Made by a program: the position numbers and the translations under genes
Notes under the pieces: model-generated
Database searches by the model: none
Told to the model about the DNA's origin: nothing
Seen by the model: the letters and a program-made list of their open reading frames with translations, nothing else
Source of the DNA: Geodermatophilus obscurus DSM 43160
GTDB lineage: Bacteria; Actinomycetota; Actinomycetes; Mycobacteriales; Geodermatophilaceae
DNA: 64,000 nt
Assembly (NCBI RefSeq): GCF_000025345.1
Contig: NC_013757.1
Coordinates: 930,001-994,000 of the forward strand
Direction: 5' to 3'
Shown here: positions 53,184 to 61,090 of the stretch, piece after piece
How the letters are laid out: every line of letters begins with the position of its first letter
Position numbering within the stretch: the stretch's first letter is position 1

Positions 53184-53765
53184 ATGAGCGCGGCGCGCGG
53201 CCGCCGCGGCGGGTCGGGCGCGGCGCCGTCGGGCCGGCGGCGCTCCACGGGCCGGCCGCTCTCGGGTGCGGCGTCCCGCCCGGTCCCGGCCGGCTCCCGC
53301 TCGGGTGCGGGCATCCGGCCGGAGCCGCGTCGCGCCGTCCGCCGCACCCCGCGGGCGGCGGCCTCCGGCACGCCCCGCCGACCCCTGGTCACGGGCCGCG
53401 CGGTGCTGCTGGCCGGCCTGGTCCTGGTGCTGCTGCTGACCCTGGCCGGCCCGGTGCGCCAGTTCCTGGCCGGCCGCGCCGAGCTGACCCGGCTGGCGGC
53501 GGAGGGCACCGCGCTGGACCACCGGGCCGAGCAGCTCGAGGAGGAGCTCGAGCGGCAGGCCGACCCGGCCTACACCGTGCGCCAGGCCCGCGAGCGGCTG
53601 GCCTACGTGCTGCCCGGTGACCGGCTGGTGGTCGTGGTCGACGGCGAGGCCGTCGAGGGCGACGCCGGCACGGTGCCGGAGCCCGAGGACGGCGAACTGC
53701 CCTGGTACGAGGCGCTGCTGCAGTCGGTCGCGGTGGCCGACGGTGACGAGGAGCCCGACGAGTGA
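53184..53765 (+). CDS. FtsB/DivIC-type septum formation protein
   Basis: 193 residues. A 70-residue Arg/Ser-rich cytoplasmic tail leads to a single membrane helix (about 74-92, AVLLAGLVLVLLLTLAGPV), then a short coiled coil (about 98-128, LAAEGTALDHRAEQLEEELERQ) and the DivIC signature TVRQARERLAYVLPGDRLVVVVD. Family members bridge early and late division proteins with FtsL/FtsQ partners. The long basic tail is typical of actinobacterial members (mycobacterial Rv1024). Follows eno by 16 bases. Stop lies inside the junction repeat. Confidence 0.88.
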   Translation: MSAARGRRGGSGAAPSGRRRSTGRPLSGAASRPVPAGSRSGAGIRPEPRRAVRRTPRAAASGTPRRPLVTGRAVLLAGLVLVLLLTLAGPVRQFLAGRAELTRLAAEGTALDHRAEQLEEELERQADPAYTVRQARERLAYVLPGDRLVVVVDGEAVEGDAGTVPEPEDGELPWYEALLQSVAVADGDEEPDE

Positions 53766-53789
53766 GCGAGTTCGCGAGCTCACCGACGG
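53760..53789. repeat. gene-junction repeat, copy 2
   Basis: Same 30-bp unit as at 27957-27986 with two or three differences (T for C in the palindrome; C for T near the end). It again starts inside the last codons of the upstream gene, supplies its stop codon and is followed by AGCGCCxGCGAGG shortly before the next start. Confidence 0.65.
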
Positions 53790-53838
53790 GCACAGCACGG
53801 ACCGGGACGTGGTCGACGAGCGCCAGCGAGGAGACCAC

Positions 53839-54420
53839 GTGACGGAACCGATCACGCCGGAGGAGCGGGAGGTCGTGGCCCGCCAGCTCGGGCGGCCGCC
53901 GCGTGCCCTGCGCGCGGTGGCGCACCGCTGCCCCTGCGGCCAGCCCGACGTCGTGCAGACCTCCCCGCGGCTGGAGGACGGCACCCCGTTCCCGACGCTG
54001 TACTACCTGACCTGCCCGCGGGCCGGCGCCGCGGCCAGCCGGCTGGAGTCCACCGGCCGGATGCGGGAGTGGCAGGCCGACCTGGGCACCGACCCGGAGC
54101 TCGCCGCCGGCTACCGCGCGGCCCACGAGGCCTACCTGGCCGAGCGCGACGCGTTGGGCGAGCTGCCCACCCGCACCACCGCCGGCGGGATGCCCGACCG
54201 CGTCAAGTGCCTGCACGCACTGGCCGCCCACGCGCTCGCCGCCGGCCCGGGGGTCAACCCGGTCGGCGACCGCGCCGTGGCCGAGATGGGGCAGTGGTGG
54301 GCCAACGGCCCCTGCGTCCGCACTCCCGAAGACGACGGCCGAGCGAGCACCGCAGGGAGCGCCAGCGACCGAGGAGCGGAACGAGGCCGGAGTCGAGCCG
54401 GAGACGAGGAGCGAGCATGA
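53839..54420 (+). CDS. DUF501 domain protein
   Basis: 193 residues. The DUF501 core (about 8-165) has VVARQLGRPPRALRAVAHRCPCGQPDVV, PTLYYLTCPRA, MPDRVKCLHALAAHALAAGPGVNPVGD and GPCV, with conserved cysteines in HRCPCG, TCP and KCLH that could bind metal. Function is unknown, but the gene is almost always beside ppx and the septum gene. The C-terminal 27 residues are encoded by repetitive Arg/Ser/Glu-rich DNA and are not family sequence. GTG with GAGGAG 6 bases away. Stop overlaps ppx (ATGA). Confidence 0.88.
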   Translation: MTEPITPEEREVVARQLGRPPRALRAVAHRCPCGQPDVVQTSPRLEDGTPFPTLYYLTCPRAGAAASRLESTGRMREWQADLGTDPELAAGYRAAHEAYLAERDALGELPTRTTAGGMPDRVKCLHALAAHALAAGPGVNPVGDRAVAEMGQWWANGPCVRTPEDDGRASTAGSASDRGAERGRSRAGDEERA

Positions 54421-55388
54421 CCCGCGTCGCCGCGATCGACTGCGGCACCAACTCCATCCGCCTGCTGGTGGCCGACGTCCCGCCGGAGGGAGCGCACACC
54501 GGCCTGCTGCGCCGGATGGAGGTCGTGCGGCTCGGCCAGGGCGTCGACGCCACCGGCCGGCTGGCGCCCGAGGCCATCGAGCGCACCCGGGTGGTGCTGG
54601 CGCAGTACGCCGCGCAGGCCCGCGAGCTCGGCGCGACCGCGGTGCGCATGGTCGCCACCAGCGCCAGCCGGGACGCCGCCAACCGCGCCGACTTCGAGGG
54701 GATGGTGCTGGCCACGCTGGGTCAGCTGCCCGACGTCGTCCCCGGCGACGAGGAGGCGCGGCTGTCCTTCCTCGGGGCCACCGCCTCGCTGGACGCCGCC
54801 GTCGCCGCACACGGCCAGCCGCGGCCGCGCCCGCCGTACCTGGTGGTCGACATCGGCGGCGGGTCCACCGAGTTCGTGCTCGGCGACGCCGGCGGGGTGC
54901 GCGCGGCCCGGTCGGTCGACGTCGGCTGCGTGCGCCTCACCGAGCGGCACCTGCACGGCGACCCGCCGTCGGCCGACGAGATCCAGCGCGCCGAGGCCGA
55001 CATCCGCGCCGCGCTGGCCGACGTGGCCGCCGCCGTCCCGGTGGGGGAGGCCGCGACCCTCGTCGGCCTGGCCGGCTCGGTGACCACCGTCGCCGCGCTC
55101 GCCCTCGGGCTGCCGGCCTACGACCCGATGGCCATCCACGGCTCGCGCATCCCGGTGTCCGCCGTCCGCGCGGTGACGGCCGGGCTGCTCACCGCGACGC
55201 GGGAGCGGCGCGCCGCGTACCCGGTCATGCACCCGGGCCGGGTCGACGTCATCGGCGCCGGCTCGCTCATCCTGCGGGTGCTCATGGACGCCTTCGCGCT
55301 CGACGACGTCGTGGTCAGCGAGCACGACATCCTCGACGGCATCGCGCTGCAGCTGGCCCGCGGAGCGGTCAGGGGGAGCCCTCGTTGA
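54417..55388 (+). CDS. ppx: exopolyphosphatase/guanosine pentaphosphate phosphatase family
   Basis: 323 residues. Actin-like ATPase fold: VAAIDCGTNSIRLLVAD (phosphate 1), LVVDIGGGSTEFVLGD (phosphate 2) and SRDAANRADF. It cleaves phosphate from polyphosphate or pppGpp. The short, single-module form matches mycobacterial Ppx proteins (Rv1026 is the positional equivalent). ATG overlaps the DUF501 stop. Its 3' end overlaps the convergent DUF4235 gene by 20 bases. Confidence 0.94.
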   Translation: MTRVAAIDCGTNSIRLLVADVPPEGAHTGLLRRMEVVRLGQGVDATGRLAPEAIERTRVVLAQYAAQARELGATAVRMVATSASRDAANRADFEGMVLATLGQLPDVVPGDEEARLSFLGATASLDAAVAAHGQPRPRPPYLVVDIGGGSTEFVLGDAGGVRAARSVDVGCVRLTERHLHGDPPSADEIQRAEADIRAALADVAAAVPVGEAATLVGLAGSVTTVAALALGLPAYDPMAIHGSRIPVSAVRAVTAGLLTATRERRAAYPVMHPGRVDVIGAGSLILRVLMDAFALDDVVVSEHDILDGIALQLARGAVRGSPR

Positions 55389-55671
55389 GGCCGGGCGGCA
55401 GCTTGCCGGTCAGCGACTGGTAGGCCGCCGCCGCGCCGCGGGCGGCGACGAGCCGGCCGGCCGCCACGGCGACGCCGGACACCGCGGCCCACGCCAGGGC
55501 CTCGCCCCAGCCGACGCCCGGCGCGGCCGGGTTCTTGGGCGGCTGGGTTCCGCGCACGGCGTACCACGCGGTGTCGCTGAGCTTCCGGACGGCGATCCCC
55601 GCGGGGACGGCCATACCGGTGCCCAGCAGCTTCCAGGTCAGCGGTGCCTTCTGCTTCTTCCTCCGGGCCAC
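55369..55671 (-). CDS. DUF4235 small membrane protein
   Basis: 100 residues. Starts ARRKKQKAPLTWKLLGTGMAVPAG, with a basic N terminus and two hydrophobic helices (about 15-32 and 58-80; WAAVSGVAVAAGRLVAARGAAAAYQ), ending YQSLTGKLPPGL. These are features of the actinobacterial DUF4235 family, whose function is unknown. GTG at 55671. Convergent and slightly overlapping with ppx. Confidence 0.8.
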   Translation of the reverse strand: MARRKKQKAPLTWKLLGTGMAVPAGIAVRKLSDTAWYAVRGTQPPKNPAAPGVGWGEALAWAAVSGVAVAAGRLVAARGAAAAYQSLTGKLPPGLNEGSP

Positions 55672-55730
55672 CCCGCGATCATGCCGCCCTGCGGCGCACC
55701 CGCGCTCGGCCGGGTGGTCTGCTGGTGCGC

Positions 55731-56516
55731 ATGGCAACCGACGCAGCCGGCTTCCCGGTCACCCGCAGCCCGGCCGGGGTCGTCCGCTCGGCGCGGAGCA
55801 CCCGCGACCTCGCCGTCCTGGACGCCCGGATCTCCGGCTGCCGTGCCTGCCCGCGCCTGGTGGCCTGGCGGGAGGAGGTCGCCTGCGTCAAGCGGGCCTC
55901 CTTCCGGCACGAGGAGTACTGGGGTCGCCCGGTGCCGGGGCTCGGCCCGGCCGACGCCCGGATCGCCGTCGTCGGCCTGGCGCCGGCCGCGCACGGCGGC
56001 AACCGCACCGGGCGGGTGTTCACCGGCGACCGCAGCGGGGACTGGATCTTCGCCGCGCTGTGGCGGGCCGGCCTGGCCAACCAGCCGACGTCCACGCACA
56101 TCGGTGACGGGCTGCAGCTCACCGACGTGCGGGTCGCCGCCGCCGTCCGCTGCGCGCCGCCGGCGAACGCCCCCACGCCGGAGGAGCGGGACACCTGCTC
56201 ACCGTGGCTGGCGCGCGAGCTGGCGCTGCTGCCGCGGCTGCGGGTCGCCGTCGTCCTCGGCGGGTTCGGCTGGACGGCGCTGTGGCCGGTGCTGGCCGGG
56301 GCCGGCTACCCGCTGCCCCGGCCGCGGCCGGCGTTCGGGCACGGCGTCGAGGTGTCGCTGGAGGGGCCCCGCGGGCCGCTGACCCTGCTGGGCAGCTACC
56401 ACGTCAGCCAGCAGAACACCTTCACCGGCAAGCTCACCGAGCCGATGCTGGACGCCGTCCTCGCCCGGGCCACCGAACTGGCCGCGACCCTGCCGGGACC
56501 CCCTCCCCGGCCCTAG
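55731..56516 (+). CDS. udgB: family 5 uracil-DNA glycosylase (UdgB)
   Basis: 261 residues. Iron-sulphur uracil-DNA glycosylase: cysteines in GCRACPRL and RCAPPANAPTPEERDTC are the expected cluster ligands, GLAPAAHGGNRTGRVFTGDRSGDW is the family 5 active-site block (A-P-A-A-H-G-G-N-R), and GSYHVSQQNTFTGKL is the second motif (H-V-S). It removes uracil and some other damaged bases from double-stranded DNA. ATG 55731 (an in-frame GTG six bases earlier is possible). Divergent from DUF4235. Confidence 0.93.
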   Translation: MATDAAGFPVTRSPAGVVRSARSTRDLAVLDARISGCRACPRLVAWREEVACVKRASFRHEEYWGRPVPGLGPADARIAVVGLAPAAHGGNRTGRVFTGDRSGDWIFAALWRAGLANQPTSTHIGDGLQLTDVRVAAAVRCAPPANAPTPEERDTCSPWLARELALLPRLRVAVVLGGFGWTALWPVLAGAGYPLPRPRPAFGHGVEVSLEGPRGPLTLLGSYHVSQQNTFTGKLTEPMLDAVLARATELAATLPGPPPRP

Positions 56517-56519
56517 GCT
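56514..56519 (+). promoter_or_regulatory. -10 element TAGGCT, leaderless promoter of ndh
   Basis: TAGGCT overlaps the end of the glycosylase gene (its TAG is that gene's stop) and ends 7 bases before ATG 56527. Confidence 0.6.
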
Positions 56520-56526
56520 CGCACCC

Positions 56527-57909
56527 ATGGCGCAACGACCCGTGGTCCTCGTCGTCGGCGGCGGCTACGTCGGCCTCTACACCGCCCTGCGGCTGCAGAA
56601 GAAGTTGTCCCGGGGGCGAGCAGAGATCGTCGTCGTGGACCCGCAGCCGCACATGACCTACCAGCCCTTCCTGCCCGAGGCCGCGGCCGGCTCGGTGGAG
56701 CCGCGGCACGTCGTGGTGCCGCTGCGCCGGACGCTGCCGCGCTGCCGCGTGGTCACCGGGGCCGTCACCGGCCTGAGCCACGCCGAGAAGCGGGCGCGGA
56801 TCGCCCCCATCGAGGGCGAGCCCTACGAGCTCCGCTACGACGTCCTGGTGATGGCCGCGGGGTCGGTGGCCCGCACGCTGCCCATCCCCGGGCTGGCCGA
56901 GCACGGCATCGGGTTCAAGAACGTCGGCGAGGCCATCTACCTGCGCAACCACGTGCTGGCCCGGTTGGACGCGGCCAGCTCGACCGACGACCCGGAGGTC
57001 CGCCGCCGCGCGCTGACCTTCACCTTCGTCGGCGGCGGCTACGCCGGCGTGGAGGCCTTCGCCGAGCTCGAGGACATGGCCCGCTACGCGATCACCCACT
57101 ACTACCCGCGGCTCTCGACGGCCGACATGCGCTGGGTGCTGGTCGAGGCGATGGGCCGGATCCTGCCCGAGGTGGACCTGGACATGGCCGCCTGGACGGT
57201 CAAGCAGCTCACCGCGCGCGGCATGGACGTGCGGCTCAACACCAGGCTGGAGTCGGTCGCCGACGGCTGCCTGGTGAAGCTCTCCGACGGCGACGAGTTC
57301 CCCAGTGACACCCTGGTGTGGACGGCGGGCACGAAGCCCAACCCGATGCTGAGGGAGACCGACCTGCCCGTGGACGAGCGCGGGCGGGTCGCCTGTGAGC
57401 CCACCCTGCAGGTGCGCGGGGTGGAGGACGCGTGGTCGGCCGGTGACCTCGCCGCCGTCCCGGACCTCACCAAGGAGACCCCCGGCGCGACCACGGCGCC
57501 CAACGCGCAGCACGCCGTGCGGCAGGCGAAGCGGCTGGCCGACAACATCGTGGCGACGATCGAGGGCCGCGAGCCGGAGCCCTACCGGCACGCCTACGCC
57601 GGCTCGGTGGCCAGCCTGGGCCTGCACAAGGGCGTCGCGCAGGTCTACGGCGTCAAGCTCAAGGGCTGGCCGGCGTGGTTCATGCACCGCACGTACCACG
57701 TCAGCCGAGTGCCCACCTTCAACCGCAAGGCACGGGTGGTCGCCGACTGGACGCTGGCCGCGGTGTTCCGCCGCGAGGTCATCTCGCTGGGCCAGCTGCA
57801 GGACCCGCGCCGCGAGTTCGTCCAGGCAGCGAACACCGGCCGGACCGGCTCGCTGCCGCCGCCCTCCGCGGAGGACAAGGCCCAGTCGGGCACCATGAGG
57901 GCGAGCTGA
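56527..57909 (+). CDS. ndh: type II NADH dehydrogenase
   Basis: 460 residues. Non-proton-pumping NADH:menaquinone oxidoreductase. FAD site VLVVGGGYVGLYTALRLQKKL, NAD site FTFVGGGYAGVEAFAELEDMA, quinone-site region APNAQHAVRQAKRLADNI and FAD-contact AWSAGDLAAVPD. C-terminal amphipathic region (GWPAWFMHRTYHVSRVP) would attach it to the inner face of the membrane. The YQPFLPEAAAG motif is typical of actinobacterial Ndh. Leaderless ATG. Confidence 0.94.
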   Translation: MAQRPVVLVVGGGYVGLYTALRLQKKLSRGRAEIVVVDPQPHMTYQPFLPEAAAGSVEPRHVVVPLRRTLPRCRVVTGAVTGLSHAEKRARIAPIEGEPYELRYDVLVMAAGSVARTLPIPGLAEHGIGFKNVGEAIYLRNHVLARLDAASSTDDPEVRRRALTFTFVGGGYAGVEAFAELEDMARYAITHYYPRLSTADMRWVLVEAMGRILPEVDLDMAAWTVKQLTARGMDVRLNTRLESVADGCLVKLSDGDEFPSDTLVWTAGTKPNPMLRETDLPVDERGRVACEPTLQVRGVEDAWSAGDLAAVPDLTKETPGATTAPNAQHAVRQAKRLADNIVATIEGREPEPYRHAYAGSVASLGLHKGVAQVYGVKLKGWPAWFMHRTYHVSRVPTFNRKARVVADWTLAAVFRREVISLGQLQDPRREFVQAANTGRTGSLPPPSAEDKAQSGTMRAS

Positions 57910-57924
57910 CGCCGGGCCGGCGTC
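57908..57924 (+). terminator. short palindromic hairpin at the ndh stop
   Basis: GACGCCGG and CCGGCGTC pair around one base, starting in the ndh stop codon and ending 7 bases before the tRNA. It may act as a terminator or processing signal. Confidence 0.4.
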
Positions 57925-57931
57925 CTCGGCG

Positions 57932-58005
57932 GCCCCCGTAGCCCAACTGGCAGAGGCAGGCCCCTTAAAAGGGTCCCAGTGTCGGTTCGAACCCGACCGG
58001 GGGCA
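57932..58005 (+). tRNA. tRNA with anticodon TAA (leucine codon TTA), short variable arm
   Basis: 74-nt cloverleaf: acceptor GCCCCCG/CGGGGGC, discriminator A, anticodon stem GGCCC/GGGTC around CTTAAAA (anticodon TAA), T arm GTCGG/CCGAC with TTCGAAC. The anticodon reads TTA, so leucine is the nominal identity. The variable region is only five bases (CCAGT), whereas leucine tRNAs are class II with a long variable arm. The structure is otherwise sound. Confidence 0.85.
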
Positions 58006-58124
58006 CTATCGGGCCGGTACGGACGAGTCGAGGCTTGACCGCGCACCGTCACCCCACGGAGAGTGAGACAGGTCACACTCGGTGTCTCAGCGTTGAGCAC
58101 CCCGAGAGCAGAGGGGGACCCTGC

Positions 58125-59771
58125 ATGACCCGAACCGACTCCCGCCGGGCACGGATGGTGGCGCTGGGCGCCGCCGGCGCGATGGCCCTGGCGGGCACCG
58201 CGGCAGTTGCCGCGCCGGCCGCCGCCGCCCCGGGCGCCGCGCAGGCGTGCGAGAAGCGGGCCAACGACACCGTCGCCGAGCTGACCGACTGCGTGACCCT
58301 GGACGGGGTCATGGAGCACCTCGAGGCGTTCCAGGCCATCGCGGACACCCCCGAGAACGCCGGCACCCGGGCGTCCGGGACCCCCGGCTACACCGCCTCG
58401 GCCGACTACGTGCAGGAGCGACTCGAGGCCGCGGGCTGGACGGTCACCCGGCAGCAGTTCGAGTTCCCGTTCTTCCAGCAGAGCAGCAGTGCCTTCGCCC
58501 AGGTCTCCCCGGATGCAGCCCCGTACACCGAGGGCACCGACTACGCCGTGATGACCTACTCGGGATCCGGTGATGTCACCGCGACCGCCCAGGCGGTCGA
58601 CATCGCCGTGCCACCGCCGACAGCGGCCAACAGCACCACCAGCGGCTGTGAGGCCGCCGACTTCGAGGGCTTCACCCGCGGCAACATCGCGCTGGTCCAG
58701 CGCGGTACCTGCCCCTTCGGCCAGAAGGTCACCAACGCCCAGGCCGCCGGCGCCTCGGCGGTCGTGGTGTTCAACGAGGGCCAGGAGGGTCGCACCGACG
58801 TGGTGCAGGGCACGCTCGGCGCGCCCGGGGCCACCATCCCGGCGATCGGCGTCCCGTACGCCCTCGGGTCGACCCTCGACGGTGACACCCTGCGCGTCGC
58901 CGTGGAGGCCGTGAGCGAGTTCCGGGACACCGAGAACGTCATCGCCGAGCTGCCCGGGAGCACCACGGACAACGTGGTGATGGCCGGCGCCCACCTCGAC
59001 TCGGTCGCCGCGGGCCCGGGGATCAACGACAACGGCAGCGGTAGCGCCGCCCTGGTCGAGGTCGCCGAGAACATGGCGGAGGTGGACCTGCCCAACACCG
59101 TGCGGTTCGCGTGGTGGGGTGCCGAGGAGCTCGGCCTGCTCGGGTCGAACCACTACGTGGCGTCGCTGAGCCCCGAGCAGCGCGAGGACATCGGGCTGTA
59201 CCTGAACTTCGACATGGTCGGCTCGCCGAACTTCGCCCGGTTCATCTACGACGGCGACCTGTCGGCCTTCCCGGCCCCCGAGGGCGTGCCGGTGCCGGAG
59301 GGCTCGGACCAGATCGAGTACGTGTTCGAGGACTTCTACGAGGAGCAGGAGCTCTTCTACGAGGGCACCGAGTTCAGCGGCCGCAGTGACTACCAGGCCT
59401 TCATCCAGGCCGGCATCCCGTCCGGTGGTCTGTTCACGGGCGCCGAGGGCATCAAGCAGCCCTACCAGGCGGAGGCCTACGGCGGGGAGGCCGGCGTCGC
59501 GTACGACCCGAACTACCACCAGGTCGGTGACGACATCGCCAACCTCGACCCCGAGGCGCTGGACCAGAACTCCGACGCCATCGCCTACGCGGTGCTGACG
59601 CTGGGCTACGACACCCAGCGGGTCAACGGGATGATCGGCAAGCCCGTGCCGGGCGGCACGTTCGAGGGCGACCCCGCAGCCCGCGAGTACCGGCTCTCGG
59701 CCGCGCAGGCCAACGGTGGCGGCGGACTGCACGCCGGGCACGATCACGAGCACGTCGGCGAGGAGGTCTGA
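58125..59771 (+). CDS. secreted M28 family metallopeptidase with PA domain
   Basis: 548 residues. Signal peptide (about 1-40, basic then AALGAAGAMALAGTAAVAAPAAA). The M28 catalytic domain is split by a protease-associated domain (about 150-270, IALVQRGTCPFGQKVTNAQAAGASAVVVFNE). Zinc ligands: AGAHLDSVAAGPGINDNGSG (His, Asp), AEELGLLGS (Glu-Glu), DMVG (Asp) and YHQVGDD (His). It is an aminopeptidase like Streptomyces SGAP, acting outside the cell. The C terminus is Gly/His-rich (HAGHDHEHVG), possibly metal-binding. ATG with GAGGGGGA upstream. Confidence 0.93.
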   Translation: MTRTDSRRARMVALGAAGAMALAGTAAVAAPAAAAPGAAQACEKRANDTVAELTDCVTLDGVMEHLEAFQAIADTPENAGTRASGTPGYTASADYVQERLEAAGWTVTRQQFEFPFFQQSSSAFAQVSPDAAPYTEGTDYAVMTYSGSGDVTATAQAVDIAVPPPTAANSTTSGCEAADFEGFTRGNIALVQRGTCPFGQKVTNAQAAGASAVVVFNEGQEGRTDVVQGTLGAPGATIPAIGVPYALGSTLDGDTLRVAVEAVSEFRDTENVIAELPGSTTDNVVMAGAHLDSVAAGPGINDNGSGSAALVEVAENMAEVDLPNTVRFAWWGAEELGLLGSNHYVASLSPEQREDIGLYLNFDMVGSPNFARFIYDGDLSAFPAPEGVPVPEGSDQIEYVFEDFYEEQELFYEGTEFSGRSDYQAFIQAGIPSGGLFTGAEGIKQPYQAEAYGGEAGVAYDPNYHQVGDDIANLDPEALDQNSDAIAYAVLTLGYDTQRVNGMIGKPVPGGTFEGDPAAREYRLSAAQANGGGGLHAGHDHEHVGEEV

Positions 59772-59773
59772 CA

Positions 59774-59829
59774 AAGGACCCGTCCTCCCCACCCTTCGCA
59801 GGCTCAGGGCGGGACCCGGGACAGGGCCC
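59774..59829 (+). repeat. intergenic hairpin element, copy 8
   Basis: Arms GGACCCGTCC/GGACAGGGCC with one mismatch, inner stem CCCT/AGGG and loop TCGCAGGCTC. It begins three bases after the M28 stop. Confidence 0.75.
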
Positions 59830-59832
59830 GCC

Positions 59833-59863
59833 GGGGCCGGTGGCGCTGCGCCACCGGCCCCGT
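59833..59863 (+). terminator. 14-bp hairpin terminator after the M28 gene
   Basis: CGGGGCCGGTGGCG pairs perfectly across a three-base loop (CTG), directly after hairpin element copy 8. Confidence 0.65.
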
Positions 59864-59997
59864 GGCGTCTCCCACACCCCTCGTCCGGGTGTCCAGCCGG
59901 CGCCCAGGAACGCGCGGGGCACTCCAGGCGTTGACCTGGACGAGTGGGGTGCAGGACCGTGGACCCCACGACAGCCGGTCACCTCGAGGAGATGACG

Positions 59998-60843
59998 ATG
60001 CCCAGCTCCAACCCGGTCTTCGGCCGGGGCCTCCAGAACACGGGTCCTGGCTACGGCCAGCAGTCCACCCCGTGGGGCGGTGCGCCCCAGTACGGCGCTC
60101 CGCCGTACGGCGCCCCGCAGTACGGCTACGGGACGCAGGACCCGTACGCCGCGCAGTCGCCGTACGCGCCGCCGACCACCCGCTACATGACGATGGACGA
60201 CGTCGTCCAGAAGACGGGCCTCTCGTTCCTGGTCACCGTCGTCTCGGCCGCCGTCACCTGGGCGCTGCTCCCGCAGGCGCTGGCGTTCGGACTGGCCCTG
60301 CCCGCGGTCCTCGTGGCCCTGGTGCTCGGCCTGGTGATCGCGTTCAAGCAGATCGCCAACCCGGTCGCCACGCTGTCCTACGGCGCGCTGTACGGCATCG
60401 CACTCGGTGCCATCAGCGAGGCGTTCAACGCGATCTACCCCGGCATCGTGATGCAGGCGCTGGTCGGCACCTTCGGTGTCTTCGCCGGCATGCTCGTCGT
60501 CTACAAGACCGGCGCCATCCGGGTCACCCCCAAGCTGACCCGCTGGATCGTCGGCGCGATGTTCGGTGTCCTGGCACTGGTCCTGGTCAACCTGGTGGCC
60601 GGCTTCTTCATCCCCGGCGGCCTGGGCCTGCGTGACGGCGGCACCCTGTCGATCATCTTCAGCCTCGTCGTGATCGGTGTGGCGGCGTTCTCGCTGCTGC
60701 TCGACTTCGACATGGCCGACGAGGCGATCCGGCGCGGTGCCCCCGCGAAGTTCGCCTGGTACATCGCCTTCGGCCTGCTCATCACGGTCGTCTGGCTGTA
60801 CCTGGAGATCCTGCGGCTGCTGTCCTACTTCCAGAACGACTGA
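59998..60843 (+). CDS. Bax inhibitor-1/YccA family membrane protein
   Basis: 281 residues. A Tyr/Gly/Pro-rich cytoplasmic tail (about 1-60, repeats of PQYG and PPYG) precedes seven membrane helices. The BI-1-like region includes TLSYGALYGIALGAISEAFNAIYPGIV and ends with LDFDMADEAIRRGAPAKFAWYIAFGLLITVVWLYLEILRLL; the D-x-D pair near the end fits the pH-gated calcium-leak family. Known as the Bax1-I family of actinobacteria; physiological role unclear. ATG 59998 is chosen because CGAGGAG is 6-7 bases before it; ATG 59992 is too close. Confidence 0.9.
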   Translation: MPSSNPVFGRGLQNTGPGYGQQSTPWGGAPQYGAPPYGAPQYGYGTQDPYAAQSPYAPPTTRYMTMDDVVQKTGLSFLVTVVSAAVTWALLPQALAFGLALPAVLVALVLGLVIAFKQIANPVATLSYGALYGIALGAISEAFNAIYPGIVMQALVGTFGVFAGMLVVYKTGAIRVTPKLTRWIVGAMFGVLALVLVNLVAGFFIPGGLGLRDGGTLSIIFSLVVIGVAAFSLLLDFDMADEAIRRGAPAKFAWYIAFGLLITVVWLYLEILRLLSYFQND

Positions 60844-60845
60844 GC

Positions 60846-60902
60846 AAGGACCCCGCTGCCCCCACGCCTCGCACGCTCGGCGCGGGCCCCTGCAGCGGGG
60901 CC
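60846..60902 (+). repeat. intergenic hairpin element, copy 9
   Basis: Arms GGACCCCGCTGC/GCAGCGGGGCC, inner stem CGCC/GGCG, loop TCGCACGCTC. Nearly the same as copy 3. Confidence 0.78.
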
Positions 60903-60911
60903 ATCACACGA

Positions 60912-60947
60912 CAGTGGCCCGGTCCCCGCGAGGGGACCGGGCCACTG
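60912..60947. terminator. 16-bp hairpin with GCGA tetraloop
   Basis: CAGTGGCCCGGTCCCC (60912-60927) pairs perfectly with 60932-60947 around GCGA, a stable GNRA-type loop. It lies between convergent genes and should stop transcription from both sides. Confidence 0.8.
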
Positions 60948-61003
60948 GCCGTTCCGGGGACTACCGGCGGTCGATCATCCCCTGGGCCGCATACAGGGGC
61001 TCC

Positions 61004-61088
61004 GGCCCCGTCCCGGGTCCCGCCCCGAGCAGGCGAGGGGTGGGGAGGACGGGGCCCTCGTACGAGCGGTGGGGGCGACGGGGTCCTC
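61004..61088 (-). repeat. intergenic hairpin element, copy 10, with a half copy
   Basis: Inverted copy at 61004-61057: GGCCCCGTCC pairs with GGACGGGGCC; minus-strand loop TCGCCTGCTC with inner stem CCCC/GGGG. It is followed by a half-element (TACGAGCGGTGG...GACGGGGTCCT, 61060-61086) matching the right part of copy 7. Confidence 0.7.
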
Positions 61089-61090
61089 TG

